From positions 5,263,001 through 5,327,000 of the forward strand of contig OZ020309.1 in assembly GCA_963971305.1 (NCBI GenBank): a stretch of 64,000 bases of DNA, written 5' to 3'. Of the stretch, positions 1 through 11,565 are shown piece by piece (position 1 is the first letter of the stretch; each line of letters starts with the position of its first letter). Made by a program: the position numbers and the translations under genes. The notes beneath the pieces were generated by a model that did not search any database, was not told the origin of the DNA, and saw only the letters and a list, made by a program, of their open reading frames with translations. The DNA comes from Arcuatula senhousia. Lineage: Eukaryota > Mollusca > Bivalvia > Mytilida > Mytilidae.

Positions 1-555
1 CAAGCTTTTTCGATCATGATCTTTAAATTGATGTTTTGAGAAAAAGTTCAGCTTTTTAAATAGAATAAGTATATTGAAGTCGAAAAAGATCCATTTAAAT
101 AAAAATCTTTTCACTATCAGCCTATAACTACTCATTTTCGAATTAAAAAGTAACCAATATGAGAATACATATATGGTTTTGACTAATATCCGAAAAAAAG
201 CTTCAACGGTGTCAAAAGTTGTCTGTACATGGATGGTTTAAAATTTTATTGTGTGAAGACTCTCAGTTCTTTTGTATCAATTGAATTTTTTTCAAATTTA
301 AAGCTGAAATTGTCAAGGATACATGTTCTGAGATATCAAATTAATTTAATTGCACATCAATTCATTATTGTATAACAAACCTATAATTTGTCATCAAGTG
401 TTTGAGGGGTCATAAATAACGGATATCTTAACGGGTTATCGTTAAAACTGATTGATTTCGTTTTACCGTTCTTTTATAAATCTTGCCTTGTTTTTAGATA
501 ACATTTAGCCTTCCTTGCAGCTTAGTAAACTACCCCTATAACTTCATAATTAATG
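1..555. other. No feature seen
   Basis: AT-rich sequence with no long open frame and no repeat structure that I can delimit. It precedes the first minisatellite. Confidence 0.4.
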
Positions 556-1060
556 TTGACTAGAACAGTACCTTTTGTCTATGTTAATCTAATAATGACT
601 TTTTATCTATGTTCACCTGAAAATAATGACACTTTTGTTTATGTTCACATAAACAATGACTTTTTGTCTATGTTGACCTAAATAATGACACTTTTGTCTA
701 TGTTGAACTGAATAATAACACTTTTGTCTATGTTCACATAAGCAATGACTTTTTGTCTTTGTTTACATAAAAAGTACTTTTTGTATATGTTGACCAGGAC
801 AATGATTCTTTGACAATCGTATACTAGTTTTACCTTTCATGACCTTAAACGATGATTTATTTCTGTGTTGGCCTGGATGAAACAATTTATGTCTATATTG
901 GCCTGAACATGACCTTTTCTCTGAATGTTGGCCTGAACAAGGACTTTTTTGCCTATGTTGACATCAATAATGTACTTAATGTCTATGTCGAACTGAAAAA
1001 TGTCGTTTTTTTCTATCTTGACCTGAGTAATGACTTTTTGTCTATGTTGACCACAACAAT
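556..1060. repeat. Degenerate minisatellite, about 32-36 bp unit
   Basis: A motif of the form AATGAC-TTTTTGTCTATGTTGACCTG recurs about 14 times with drift and small indels. Open frames of 87 and 112 codons on the two strands come from the near-absence of stops in the unit and translate to internally repetitive low-complexity peptides, so I do not call a gene. Confidence 0.7.
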
Positions 1061-1289
1061 TTCGTCGTTTAACTTTGTCCAACTTCCAAGGCATTTTCAA
1101 ATTGAAGCTATTCTGTTCAAAATCATTTTAAACCTAAATTTTATACGAGCGTGTATACAAAATATACAAATACAGAGTCTAGTCACGTAATCATAAATAT
1201 TGGTCTAAAATGTATCATTCAATGATAAAACATCATATGGAATCACCATTTGTACTGCTTCCGGTTCTTAAGCACCAAGAAATCATCCA

Positions 1290-1605
1290 AAATAAAGCAC
1301 TTGTTTGACTTGAAATCAATAAGCCAACTCCTAAAGAGGATAATTATTTTCCAAGCTTAACTCTTGTTATGACCCAGTAGTATGTTTATTGGCAGCTTGG
1401 ACTCAAATCTAATGGAAATGATGCCGCGTGATGGACCATTAATTCGCGTTTAAATGGTTCGTCTACTAGTTTGGCTTGTTTTTAATGGTAAATGTCGTGT
1501 AATGGCAAAAATCCTAGGCAATTCTATCTGTTTTATACACCCAGATTAAAGACTGGTGTTATTAAATCCAAGAAAAGCAATAAGTATTATATTTATTCGG
1601 TAAAC
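1290..1605 (+). repeat. Dispersed repeat family A, copy 1
   Basis: About 310 bp, running from 'gcacttgtttgacttgaaat' through 'ggcagcttggactcaaatct' to 'aagcaataagtattatattt'. Diverged copies in the same orientation lie at 4438-4735 and 7133-7375, and a fragment of the 5' part lies near 6085-6160. No coding capacity is visible. It is probably a non-autonomous transposon or part of a larger one; the ends are not defined by inverted repeats that I can see. Confidence 0.65.
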
Positions 1606-2630
1606 TCGGTTTATTATTTATTTGATGAACAGCAATAAAAGTAAAAAAAAAAAACATTTGCCGAATGGAGACTTTGGTAGAGCAACATTAATGCAATCAA
1701 CAGATCTTGCCTTTCTGCATGTTTTATTCTTAAGACAAAAAACACAAGAAAAATCACCAAAACATAAAAGACAAAACGGATAAAACGGGGAGCGCACAAC
1801 ATAACAAAGACACAGGCAAAACAGCTTAACTACAACCAGCAACACAAACTTATGTCGAACGATAAAGAACTCAAGTATTCCGGAAGGATAATCAGTTCCT
1901 GTAGAAATCCCGTATTTGTCTTGTACAAAACATTAGTTTCTTTATCATCTATTTTTATCATTTTAATATTGGGTCTATGTTTTAGCATCTAAAACTAATG
2001 TTGAACACAACGATAACTTTTTTTCAATACTACCCTTAACAATGATTTTTTGTTTGGTTATGGTAATCTTAACAACGACTCTTTCTAACTTCATACCAAG
2101 ATGCAAATTTAAACAAATTTTTAAATGTTATCAGTTTATGAGATATTTTATGAACATATAATTATTCATATAGAACAAATGGTCATAATGGTGTCTGTGG
2201 CGGATACAGGAATTTCCAATCGGAAGGGCGCGCAATAAAGAAAAACCTTCTGGACCTCTTGTTTCAGATAGTTCCTAACCAAATTTTCTGTAAAACGGGA
2301 GGGATCCCGCCCGGCACGGCGGTTCTTAATCCACCTTTAAGTGTCTACTCGTACCGATCTATTCATCATTCTTACAAAACAGTTAACATATCTCCTCAGT
2401 AGCACTACAACCAAAAGGAAAGAAGAATACTAATCCAAGCCACGTTATAAACCCTCTGTATGGATAAAAAATTACAATTTTCAGATCATATAGTCATGTT
2501 TTTGGTTTACTTCAATGATTATAAATAAAACTTTTGAAATTTGTCGAATAAATTAGTTTGTATGTATTTTAAATCTATTTAAAAGAATGCCATAAAGATT
2601 GGTGAAGTTGTCTGCACATGAAGAAGAATC
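1606..2630. other. No gene; one GC-rich repeat fragment
   Basis: Mostly AT-rich unique-looking sequence. Around 2200-2335 a GC-rich stretch ('ggcggataca' and 'gggagggatcccgcccgg') resembles a stretch near 15430 and is probably an old transposon fragment. Short open frames at 1614-1845 have no recognisable content. Confidence 0.4.
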
Positions 2631-2730
2631 NNNNNNNNNNNNNNNNNNNNNNNNNNNNNNNNNNNNNNNNNNNNNNNNNNNNNNNNNNNNNNNNNNNNNN
2701 NNNNNNNNNNNNNNNNNNNNNNNNNNNNNN
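2631..2730. other. Assembly gap (100 N)
   Basis: Exactly 100 consecutive N. This is the conventional placeholder for a scaffold join of unknown size, so continuity between the two sides is not shown by the sequence. Confidence 0.97.
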
Positions 2731-4437
2731 AAATTAAAATGTATATTTCGTATTTTTTGTTTAAAGTCAATTCCATTTTAGAAAAAAAAACTATGAATTA
2801 TAATTTTAATTCATTTAACTTAAGGTGCAATTTGTAATAACGATATTTAGAGACATTTGATATACTTTATAAAAATGCCAATTTTCAAATATATTGATAC
2901 CACATTCATAGTTTCCATTTGAACTGTTTGATCTATATAGACTAGATTTCAATTATATATGGAATCAATTTTTCTAAGGCCTGCAACGGACCTGTTAACT
3001 TACGGAATATATTCTGTTACGGACCTAGATATTTAGCCGGAGGCTGTTAGAAATAACGGATCCGTTTTTATTGCTTTCTTTTGTTATGTCGGTGTTCTTT
3101 TTTAAGCTTTCTTCTTCTTGCTACAAGGCTATATATAACAATCTTATAACTATGACAAGTAAATACACCCTCATGATATACATGAGACAGCATTCGGGAC
3201 TGAAACACCAAAAACCGTTCAAAGACTATTCAGACGACACTTTAAGCCAAGATAAAATTGAATATGAAGAGTTCAGTATTTCATAAGGTATAAGTCCATC
3301 TATACTAGAGCGTCATTATTATTTCGCCAAATGTATTGTATATCCGCTTTGGGAGCGGTTTTTCTCGCAAACGTGTATGTAAGCAATGTGCCACCTGAAA
3401 TTATAGATTGAAACCTTATTCTTATTATTACCAAAGTGTCGGATATAAAAAAAATATGCTTAACTTATGCTAGGTAGTAGATAAAGGTATATAATAACAA
3501 AATAACCGAACTCAATGTTCAAGGGAAAAAACAAAACAAAGAAGACAAACAAAAAAAATATAGATCGCAATGATCCCGATTAAGTACAATATAGATAAGA
3601 ACTAAAAAAAGACACTTATAGACTTTAGACTGAAAATTTTATGACTGATGTCTTTTCAATATTGATACCTGAGAAGGATGACCAGGAACTATACCAGGAG
3701 ACTATCAATGTGATTTTAAAACTTAAACTACAAAAAAGTGCGGGAAAACAATTTCACAACTTCGAATATAATACATAAAACAAAACCATAATCAAGGACT
3801 TCCAAATAAAAATGTTTCTGAATCAGTGTATCTGGTCTGTGTTTGTCTGTTGCATGTGAACTTTCATACAGCTTTTTTATACAAAATAAACATGCATGAA
3901 TATCCATTAAGTTTTTCGCTTAGTATAGATGTACGGGAAGTTAGGCACTCTTGTTTAATAACGGACAAGGAAGCACTATGATTGAAATATGAAATATGTT
4001 TTAAATTAATTTCAGTTGAGTATTCTTAGAAAAACAAAATTATCCGGTAACACGAATCAAGTTATTAACAGTGAAAGATCCAGAAATTTCAAAGAGGGGC
4101 CCACGATGGTCATGCATCAATGATTTTCTATAAATCCAAATGGATTTTTCCGCCAAAAGAGGGGACATAGCCCCCCTGTTCCCCCCTTTGGATCCAACTC
4201 TGATAGTAAAGTATGTAACAACTTATTCTCTAAACGAAATTAAAACCACAAAAGGCACAATATAACAAGTTAACCTGTGACCTGTGGAACAATTAATGTA
4301 GTCTTAGAGATTGGCTGGACGTAGTGTAATTAACTGCAGGAAATAATAGTTTTAGATAGGTTTATAAAAGGACTTGCCTATGTTTATCCGTCACAGTACA
4401 GATAAAAATAAAAACTTTCTTTTTGGGTCAATTACAG
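2731..4437. other. No gene; short GC-rich repeat fragment at 4074-4200
   Basis: AT-rich sequence. At about 4074-4200 a stretch with 'gaaatttcaaagaggggccc' and 'acatagcccccctgttcccc' looks like a fragment of a dispersed element with G and C tracts. No exon or RNA gene was recognised. Confidence 0.4.
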
Positions 4438-4735
4438 AGAGAGCGCTTGTTTGACTTGAAATCAATAAGCCAGCTCCCTAAGGAAATAATCATTTTCAGC
4501 TACAGTGCTGTCTTTATTGGCAGCTTTAACTCAGATTTAATGGAAATGATTCCGTGTAATAGACCATTAATCTACGTTTAAATGGTTCCTGTACTAGGTT
4601 GTTTGGCTTGTTTTTCTTGGTAATGCCGTGTAATGGCAAAAATACTTAGCAATTTTATCTGTTTTATACAGATGAAAAAAAATGTCGTTATTAAATCCAA
4701 GAAAAGCAATAAGTATTCTGTTTATTCGCTTGGAA
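4438..4735 (+). repeat. Dispersed repeat family A, copy 2
   Basis: Collinear with 1290-1605: 'cttgtttgacttgaaatcaa', 'ggcagctttaactcagattt', 'gtaatggcaaaaatacttag', 'aagcaataagtattctgttt'. A 65-codon open frame within it is not conserved in the other two copies. Confidence 0.65.
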
Positions 4736-6165
4736 AAAAGACATTGATACAGTTGTTAGTCGAGAGTTTCCAACAGAAAAGTCCAAGTAAATTGTCACTG
4801 TTTGTTAATATGAATATTACACACCAATGATCTGGTCTTATGCATACCATCTTTTCGTCAATTTATAGCGAATCAAATGTTCCATTCCCCCAAGCTGAAC
4901 AGGAGTTCATCAAGGTACCTTGGAGTACTGGTGCTTAATCTATCTATAGAATGTTGCAATAATAGAAGTCAATCTTTTTGATCAGTTTAACTCGCACCTT
5001 CATTAAAAATTAAAACTACTCATAGGTAAATGATTTTTACCTGAAGGAAAAAAACTGCTATCTCTGAGAGATAATTGCTTATATCTATAATTTTTGCAAC
5101 TGAATAATATTTTTTTATGAATTTAATGTTTCAAACAAATCTTTGACATTTATTTTGCACATTTTCTTTTGTATTAATACTCTTTTTGAGCTATTTTGCC
5201 AATGTGAAATTTTCAACAGGTAAATCTTTTATACTAGGAAAATTTTTCCTTCATACAACAAGATAATCTCCTCTCTTTAGATGTGAGTTTAAACTGATCA
5301 GAGAGATCAACTTCCATTGTAACACATTCAATAGAAGGATTAAGTACGGGTACTCCAAAGTACATTGATGAGTCCCTGTTCAGCTTTGGGTAATAATACA
5401 TTTTATTCGCTATAACATGAAAATTGATAGCCCACGAATAATAATGAAACCACATAGTAAGGAAAGTCCTTAATTGTAGTTATAAAATATGAATAATATT
5501 AAAGCATTCGGTCTGCCTTTTTGTCTATTGCATACATATATACGTTACAGACATGTCTTATTAATAAAAACATAAATAGGCTTACACAGACAATATACGT
5601 TAATATGCATAATTTATACGTTTTGCTTAGTACACGTGTTCTGGAAATTAAGTTCTCTTGCTCTCAAACTAGTGAAGATGCACCAATTCTCTGGTGTGAC
5701 CGATTCGTTTTTGTCATTTTCTCCGGACTATGAGATTGATCATTCAAGTTCAGTAGTTTTGTAATTACCTTTATAAGGTACCTTGTATTGAGAAACAATA
5801 TTTTTTGGCAACAAGAATCAGTAACACATGTTTAAGACAAATTATCAGGAATCATTTTTTACTCCAGACAAAATTAGAAGCATTCAAACTTTGTAAAAGG
5901 AAAACTGCAACAAAGTGAACCTCAGGCTGGGAGTTTGTCTTTTAACCCATTGGTTGGGCATACTGTATACTGCATGCTACCAGAAGTTTTAATACAATGA
6001 CACGCCCCTATTTGAAAATGTCTTGAGTAGCCTCAGTAACATTAAAGATGGAAAAATATGGTTGTAATTGTCAAATAATGATACAGCACTTCTTTGACTT
6101 CTGATCTCAGATCAATATGTTGATTCCTTAAGGGAATAATTTTTTTCTTAGCTTTATTCTTATAC
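4736..6165. other. No feature seen, apart from a short family A fragment
   Basis: AT-rich non-coding sequence. A fragment resembling the start of repeat family A lies at about 6085-6160. Open frames of 70-73 codons (5234-5733) show no domain and no codon-like composition. Confidence 0.4.
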
Positions 6166-6167
6166 GA

Positions 6168-6490
6168 TATTGAGATGTGGAATAAGTGTACGCGACACAA
6201 CAAACATAAACAAACAGCAATTCAAAAAATCACAACGGAAAACAGCAAGCAGTCTTCAACATGACCATAGGTCACTGCTTACCGTCTTGCATTGGCCCAA
6301 GACTTATAATACAATACAAAAGTATCAAAACCAATCCCTAAATCATCAACGAAAGACTCAATTCTTGACATAAAACAGTAAACATAGAATGACAAGGACA
6401 AACAAAGGCTTTGGCAAAGTTTCCTGGCTTAGGACAGGCACATATAAAATGTGGCGGGGTTAAACTAGTTTTTTGGATCCAACCTTCCCC
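6168..6490 (+). repeat. Dispersed repeat family B, plus-strand copy
   Basis: From 'gagatgtggaataagtgtac' to 'gttaaactagttttttggat' and 'ccaaccttccccctat'. A second copy lies in reverse orientation at 8579-8920, so the pair forms a large inverted repeat around 2.1 kb. A further partial copy starts near 27264. The GGCGGGGTTAAACTAG block is one I associate with abundant mussel repeats (memory, not a search). Confidence 0.65.
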
Positions 6491-6814
6491 CTATTGATAA
6501 GGTTGCACAAAGCTACATATAAAACACACTGTAAAACTCAATCGACAAAAGTTCAATTCAACAAGAGAGAACCTAAGACAAAATACTGTACGAAAACAAC
6601 AAGACAAGGAGGAACTCTCTTGAGAACACTCGAAGTTACTGACAACTAGCTAAGAAACATTTATCGATTGATGTAAAAGAATCAAATACATCAGTTCTAA
6701 ATCCGACACCCCACGTCAAAACAATGAATGATTAAGAGTTGTATCACCATACAGAACCGACATACTTGATCGCTGTGGTGCTTATAAATAATACAGTGGA
6801 TACAAAGTGAAAAT

Positions 6815-7126
6815 TTAACGTTTTAAAGTTACTATCAAGCTATCAATATTTCTGCCAAAACATACCAAATGCAAAGATTTTACTAAAACATTGAATTCGT
6901 ATCCTTTTTTCAAAAGGTTTTTAAGCCAGTTTTTAATTTCCATAAGGTTGTTTTTGAATTTTTGTGCTTTATAAACTACATTGCTATAAAAGTCAGGATG
7001 AGATATTCCTTTAACAATCAGAAATCTACGTGTACAATCAAATTTTTCGATGAGATGTCCATATTTATGTGCAAATTTTGTAAAAGATTTGACTAATTTA
7101 AGGTAACGGTAACCTTGTTTTAGCAA
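6815..7126 (-). pseudogene. Retroelement polyprotein fragment (tentative)
   Basis: A 103-codon minus-strand frame opens with LLKQGYRYLKLVKSFTKF and contains GISHPDFYSNVVYKAQK. I recall this layout (LKQGYRY..L...F.KF, then G.S.P.FY..VVYK) from large reverse-transcriptase proteins of bivalve retroelements, downstream of the RT core. The catalytic palm motifs are absent. On its 5' side the frame stops at the border with repeat family A copy 3 (7133), which suggests truncation at that junction. It is a dead fragment, not a gene, and the family assignment rests on memory of sequence style only. Confidence 0.4.
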
Positions 7127-7132
7127 GGTTGT

Positions 7133-7375
7133 TGTGACCCAGTGCTGTCTTTATTGACAGCTTAGACTCAGATTTAATGGAATGATGTCTTGTAATGGAT
7201 CATTAATCTACGTATAAAATGTTCCTGTATTGGATTGCTCGGCTTGTTTTTCTTGGTAAATGGCTTGTTATGGCAAAAATACTAGACAATTTAAGATGAA
7301 AAATAAACACACCTAAAATTAGTAAATCCAGGCAAAGCAATAAGTATAATGTTTATTTGGTTAACTTGGTTTATT
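7133..7375 (+). repeat. Dispersed repeat family A, copy 3 (5'-truncated)
   Basis: Matches the second half of copies 1 and 2 from 'tgacccagtgctgtctttat' to 'aagcaataagtataatgttt'. It abuts the retroelement fragment at 6815-7126. Confidence 0.6.
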
Positions 7376-8578
7376 CGATAGAAAAAAATAGAACAAAATA
7401 ATCATGCCGTCTTGGAAACCCTTTTAAAGATGTTTGAATATTGGCCTCATGTCACAAGGAACATTTGCAAAAGGTCAAAACATAAAAAGCATGCAGGAAA
7501 GATGTAATAACATTTTTAGGTCCAAGCAGTGTGAATACGGTTATATATGAGAGATGAACATGAATGGGTGATAAATTGAACATGAAATCATGATAAAGTG
7601 AAGTAGTTGAAACAGGGACACAATGCCCTTGAATACTCGAAAATATATAAGAGCATTTTGGCTGTCACTGGAAAAGGGAGGATTTGGATACGGTCGGGAT
7701 ATTGGGTTCCAACAGGTTTTATTCTTACCAAAACATAGAGCAGTGTAAAACATGCACGACACGGTGCACCACAATAGCATGTTTGCGGTCAGGATTGTTT
7801 TTTTTGTGTGTAATATGGCCTTTTGGCCACAGCATGCAGCATCTTAGGGCTACTTTATTCCACTGCTTTGGGCAAACACCCCAGACGCTGTGCTGCAACA
7901 TACAAATTACTCGAACACGCGAATTTTCTTCAATTTATTTAGGGTGAATGTTTTCCATTGATGCCTTTTGCTTTCTGTCCGCTTTTTGTCGTTGTGTTGT
8001 AAATTGCACAGGAAAAATAGCTTTTAACTGAAGAAAAATACAAACTGATGTTCCCTTAAGCAATCAAGAGTGCCCTAATTCGTTTCAGATATAGTTACCC
8101 GTCTTGCTACCAAGTTTCAAAGGTGTTTTATCTAGAATTCTTGTAAATCAAAAATAGTGTTTGAAAAACTTAATCCCAGATTAGAAAAAAAAATACGATA
8201 CAAATTATTACATATAACAAATTAAAATTGTACAAAATGTGACTATGATCAATATTCTGTCTCATCGGCAGCTTGTCTCCAAGTCACGCGTGCTGCGACA
8301 TCTGCTGATCTGAGTCACGAGAATGTTTGTCATGCTTGTCATGTGATGGCACTTTGTCTCTGAAACTTTAATTACAAATATGACAAATCATCTGTATCCT
8401 TTATATTGACATAAATTAGACCGTTTCAGCTTTTATGGTAAAATGAAAACAGAATAAATTGGTCCCCAGGCGCAGGAGGCTGCAAAATTGCCCATAAAAA
8501 CAGTCAAATCTTAAGTTAAATATAAAATCTTAAAATGATTCGATAGTTAAATGTGTTGTTTTTGTGCTTTGTCTTGGA
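7376..8578. other. No feature seen
   Basis: AT-rich sequence with short open frames (79-87 codons at 7541-7947) that overlap on opposite strands and show no domain. A locally richer patch at 8264-8350 could be a transposon relic, but I cannot place it. Confidence 0.35.
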
Positions 8579-8920
8579 ATATCGATAGGGGGAAGGTTAA
8601 GCCCAAAAAACTAGTTTAACCCCGCCACATATTACATGTGCCTGTCCTAAGCCAGGAATCTTTGACAAAGCTTTCGTTTGTACTTGTCTTTTTGATGTTT
8701 TCTGTTCCTTGTTTAAGATGGGGGTCTATCTGTGACTATTTCAGGGCTGGATTTGAATTATATGCATTTTATTTTGACCATGGGCCAATTGCAGAACCGC
8801 GAGCATGCAGTGCCAAATGGCCTCGTTGAAGGCTGCTGGCGGTTGTCCATTGTGGTTTTTCTAAATTGCCGTTTAACTGTGGGTTGTGTCGCGTACACTT
8901 ATTCCACATCTCATTAATTT
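8579..8920 (-). repeat. Dispersed repeat family B, minus-strand copy
   Basis: The reverse complement of 6168-6490 in layout: 'gggggaaggttaagcccaaa', 'taaccccgccacatattaca', then 'gtgtcgcgtacacttattcc' and 'acatctcatt'. It is somewhat longer in the middle than the plus-strand copy. The open frames at 8638-8917 are within this repeat. Confidence 0.65.
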
Positions 8921-9191
8921 CTATTGGTTATGTTTTGCTTTTTATGTATCAATGATCAAAAAAGTAGTAAAGAAGAAACAATTTGTAAACAAAAACACCA
9001 ACATTAGAAAGCATGATGATTTCACCAAGAATTAAACTAATAACAAATTAACAACTCGCGTCTGATAACTGTGGTTTAACCCAGCCGGGTAATTCATTAT
9101 TGTGAACTCCGTGTTACCATAGAATCGCCAAGGTCTCCACGGAAAATAGGTCTACAGCGGTTTTTGAAATCATGACAGTTTTATAGTCTAT

Positions 9192-9245
9192 CTAACAGCC
9201 CCCCCCCCCCCCCCCCCCGGGGGGTGGGGGGTGTTGGGGGGCTAA
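9192..9245. repeat. Poly-C/poly-G foldback
   Basis: A run of about 21 C is followed directly by interrupted G runs (GGGGGGTGGGGGGTGTTGGGGGG), giving a C-rich arm that can pair with a G-rich arm. A second G tract lies at 9335-9345. Homopolymers of this type are prone to assembly and sequencing error, so exact lengths are uncertain. Confidence 0.7.
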
Positions 9246-10900
9246 TGACAAAAAGTGGTAGACTTTACAGTAACATGTGCAAAATATAAGGGTGTCTTTC
9301 AAATGGCCGAACAGGGATGCTCTCCCGGGGGAAGGGGGGGGGGGGTGATTAATTTCAATGTCCAAGAAATGTTGACACAAAAAAGCACAGGTGCAATGAC
9401 AATCACAATAGTCCTGAATTGGTACAGGGCATTTCTAAAGGAACAGGTAAAATATGACACCAAAACTCCGTTTCATATTAAACATTCTAAGTGCAAGAGT
9501 ACCTAAACCGTTTTTTGATTAATTGTGAACATTTATCAAAACTCTTGCATTGAAATACATCATTAACTGCACCGTGATAGCATTGTAAATAAATGTATTA
9601 AAAGCAAAATATGCATTTGTACTGAGATTGCAATACTCTTAGAGAATGTAATGCAATGAAAAAATTCTTTGAAGTGAAGATCAAAGCAACGTAATACAAT
9701 ATTTCTATGTAACATGCACTTTTATATTTACGATAAAGTATACTTTTTGCACTATTAATTGTGAATAAAGTGCTATTTCAATAAAGCAACAAGCGTTGGA
9801 TTTTTTTACAGGTCACGATTATGACATAATAATAAGCAATTCCAAATAACTATTAGTTCGGAATAATGCTCATTCAATAAACCAACAAGCGTTGACTATT
9901 ATTTTTACAGGTCACGGATATGACATAATATCAGATTTGGAATTTGTCTTATTGTCATATTTAATAAAGTGGGACACCTTTTTTCCAACACGAAGTACAT
10001 AAATGCGCTGAAAAAAATAGAAAACCGCGATTCCGTATAGTTTTCACTGTCCGTCTGTCTGTTTTTTTTTTCTTCCTGAACACTTAAACTCTAAGGGGTA
10101 CGGATCTGAAAATGAAAACAAGGGAATTAGCACCTACAAAAATATAATCTGAATCCGGCAACTTTTGAAAAACATTTTTTCCGACAGGGCTCTTCTTACT
10201 TTGTCGGAAATCTTTGAACATCTTCCTAAAGTTTGTTGTGACTAGTTGCTCTGTAAACGATAGCACAATTTAGTTCAAACCGGGTCTAATTATTACCCGC
10301 GCTTAATCTTTAATATTCATGCCAAAAGTTGCAAGGAAACCGCCATTATAAGTAAATAGAACACGAAAAGAAGTAAATAGAACACGGAAAGAACAATATC
10401 AATAACAATATCAAACGAAATGTATTGAAAAAGTTAAAACATTTTCCCTATATTTAAGATTAGAAAAGAATTGCATAGTTTATAAACTCGTAGACCTTGA
10501 GAAAAATTATCTACATAAATACTCGAATTGTTAAGCTAATAAAAGACGCGTGTTATGAATAAACAAATTAATGAACATTTGAAAAACAAGAAGATTTGCC
10601 AAAACGTAGCATATGTTATACATTTTTATTTATATCTAAAACAAATAGAAACGTCCTTGGCGAGAAAATATAACTATATCAGCAGGAATTAAATTGCGTT
10701 GTTTTCAGATGAATAATATGTGACAAAGCAATCATAAGTCTTATACTGTTGTTGGTGTTAGATTTCATGTTTGACAGGCTAACAGCTTAGTGGAAAATGA
10801 GCTCTGACCAATGAAATGATGATAAAATCTGATGAGGTTACAGCCTCTTGAAAGTGTAAATCGCATACACTTTCGTGAACTATGTAAACATCAAGGTACT
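9246..10900. other. No gene; two short direct repeats
   Basis: AT-rich. About 9780-9835 and 9875-9930 share 'caacaagcgttg' and 'tttttacaggtcacg' followed by 'atgacataat', a local tandem duplication of roughly 95 bp. 'aagtaaatagaacacg' is repeated at about 10352 and 10371. No gene was recognised. Confidence 0.4.
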
Positions 10901-11453
10901 TGGCATACTGTAAAACATGGTATGGTATAAGTATCCTAACCTGGATTCTACCACTAAAAAGTTTATTAAATTGAGTTGACTTTTTTATTGTTGGAATTTT
11001 GCTTAATGCTGATTTAGCACTACAGAATACAGGGTAACAACAATACATCTGTTAAGAAATTAATCTTGATCTAGATAGAGTTATAAAAAACTATGTTTTA
11101 TTCAATTAACACAGTTTTTACTGAGTAGCTTCCTATGGACATGCAACACACAAAACAATTAAAGCAGTGATTTACCATCACATTTTACTTAAAATCTTGT
11201 AAATTTAATTTAACATAAGGATGCTTAAAAAAATAAGGCATACTATAGTTTAACATAATAATAATGAAAAAATATCTATATTGCATGTATTTATTTTAGA
11301 AAAAAATTCAAATCCATACCATACCATAGACTTTATAACATGGTATGAAAATTCATACCATACGATGATTCCATACCATGGTATGGCAAAATCAATACGT
11401 TCCATACCATTGTACCATTACCCCCGTATCCTACCATGTTTTACAGTATGCCC
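10901..11453. mobile_element. MITE with GGCATACTGTAAAACATGG ends
   Basis: The left end reads GGCATACTGTAAAACATGG and the right end is its exact complement CCATGTTTTACAGTATGCC, giving a non-autonomous element of about 553 bp. ATGGTATGGTA-type subterminal repeats sit inside both ends (10915-10930 and 11310-11440). The interior has no coding frame. The termini share GGCATACT with the element at 11566-13702, so the two may use the same transposase source. I could not establish a target-site duplication. Confidence 0.75.
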
Positions 11454-11565
11454 TAAAACTTGACAATTTCTGGTGTATTAAAATTCTTTAATGTCAATGA
11501 TGCCAGTTATCTTAATAACATATGAGATAAACAGTGCAACAGTATAAGTTTATTCTTGCCAATCT

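Noticed and set aside
3071..3286. 71-codon plus-strand frame as a small gene
   Set aside because: No domain, signal or conserved context; frames this long are expected by chance in such a window.
10826..10860. Hammerhead-ribozyme-like CTGATGAGG...CCTCTTGAAA
   Set aside because: The conserved GAAA does not follow the stem directly and no matching helices I/III with a cleavage triplet were found.
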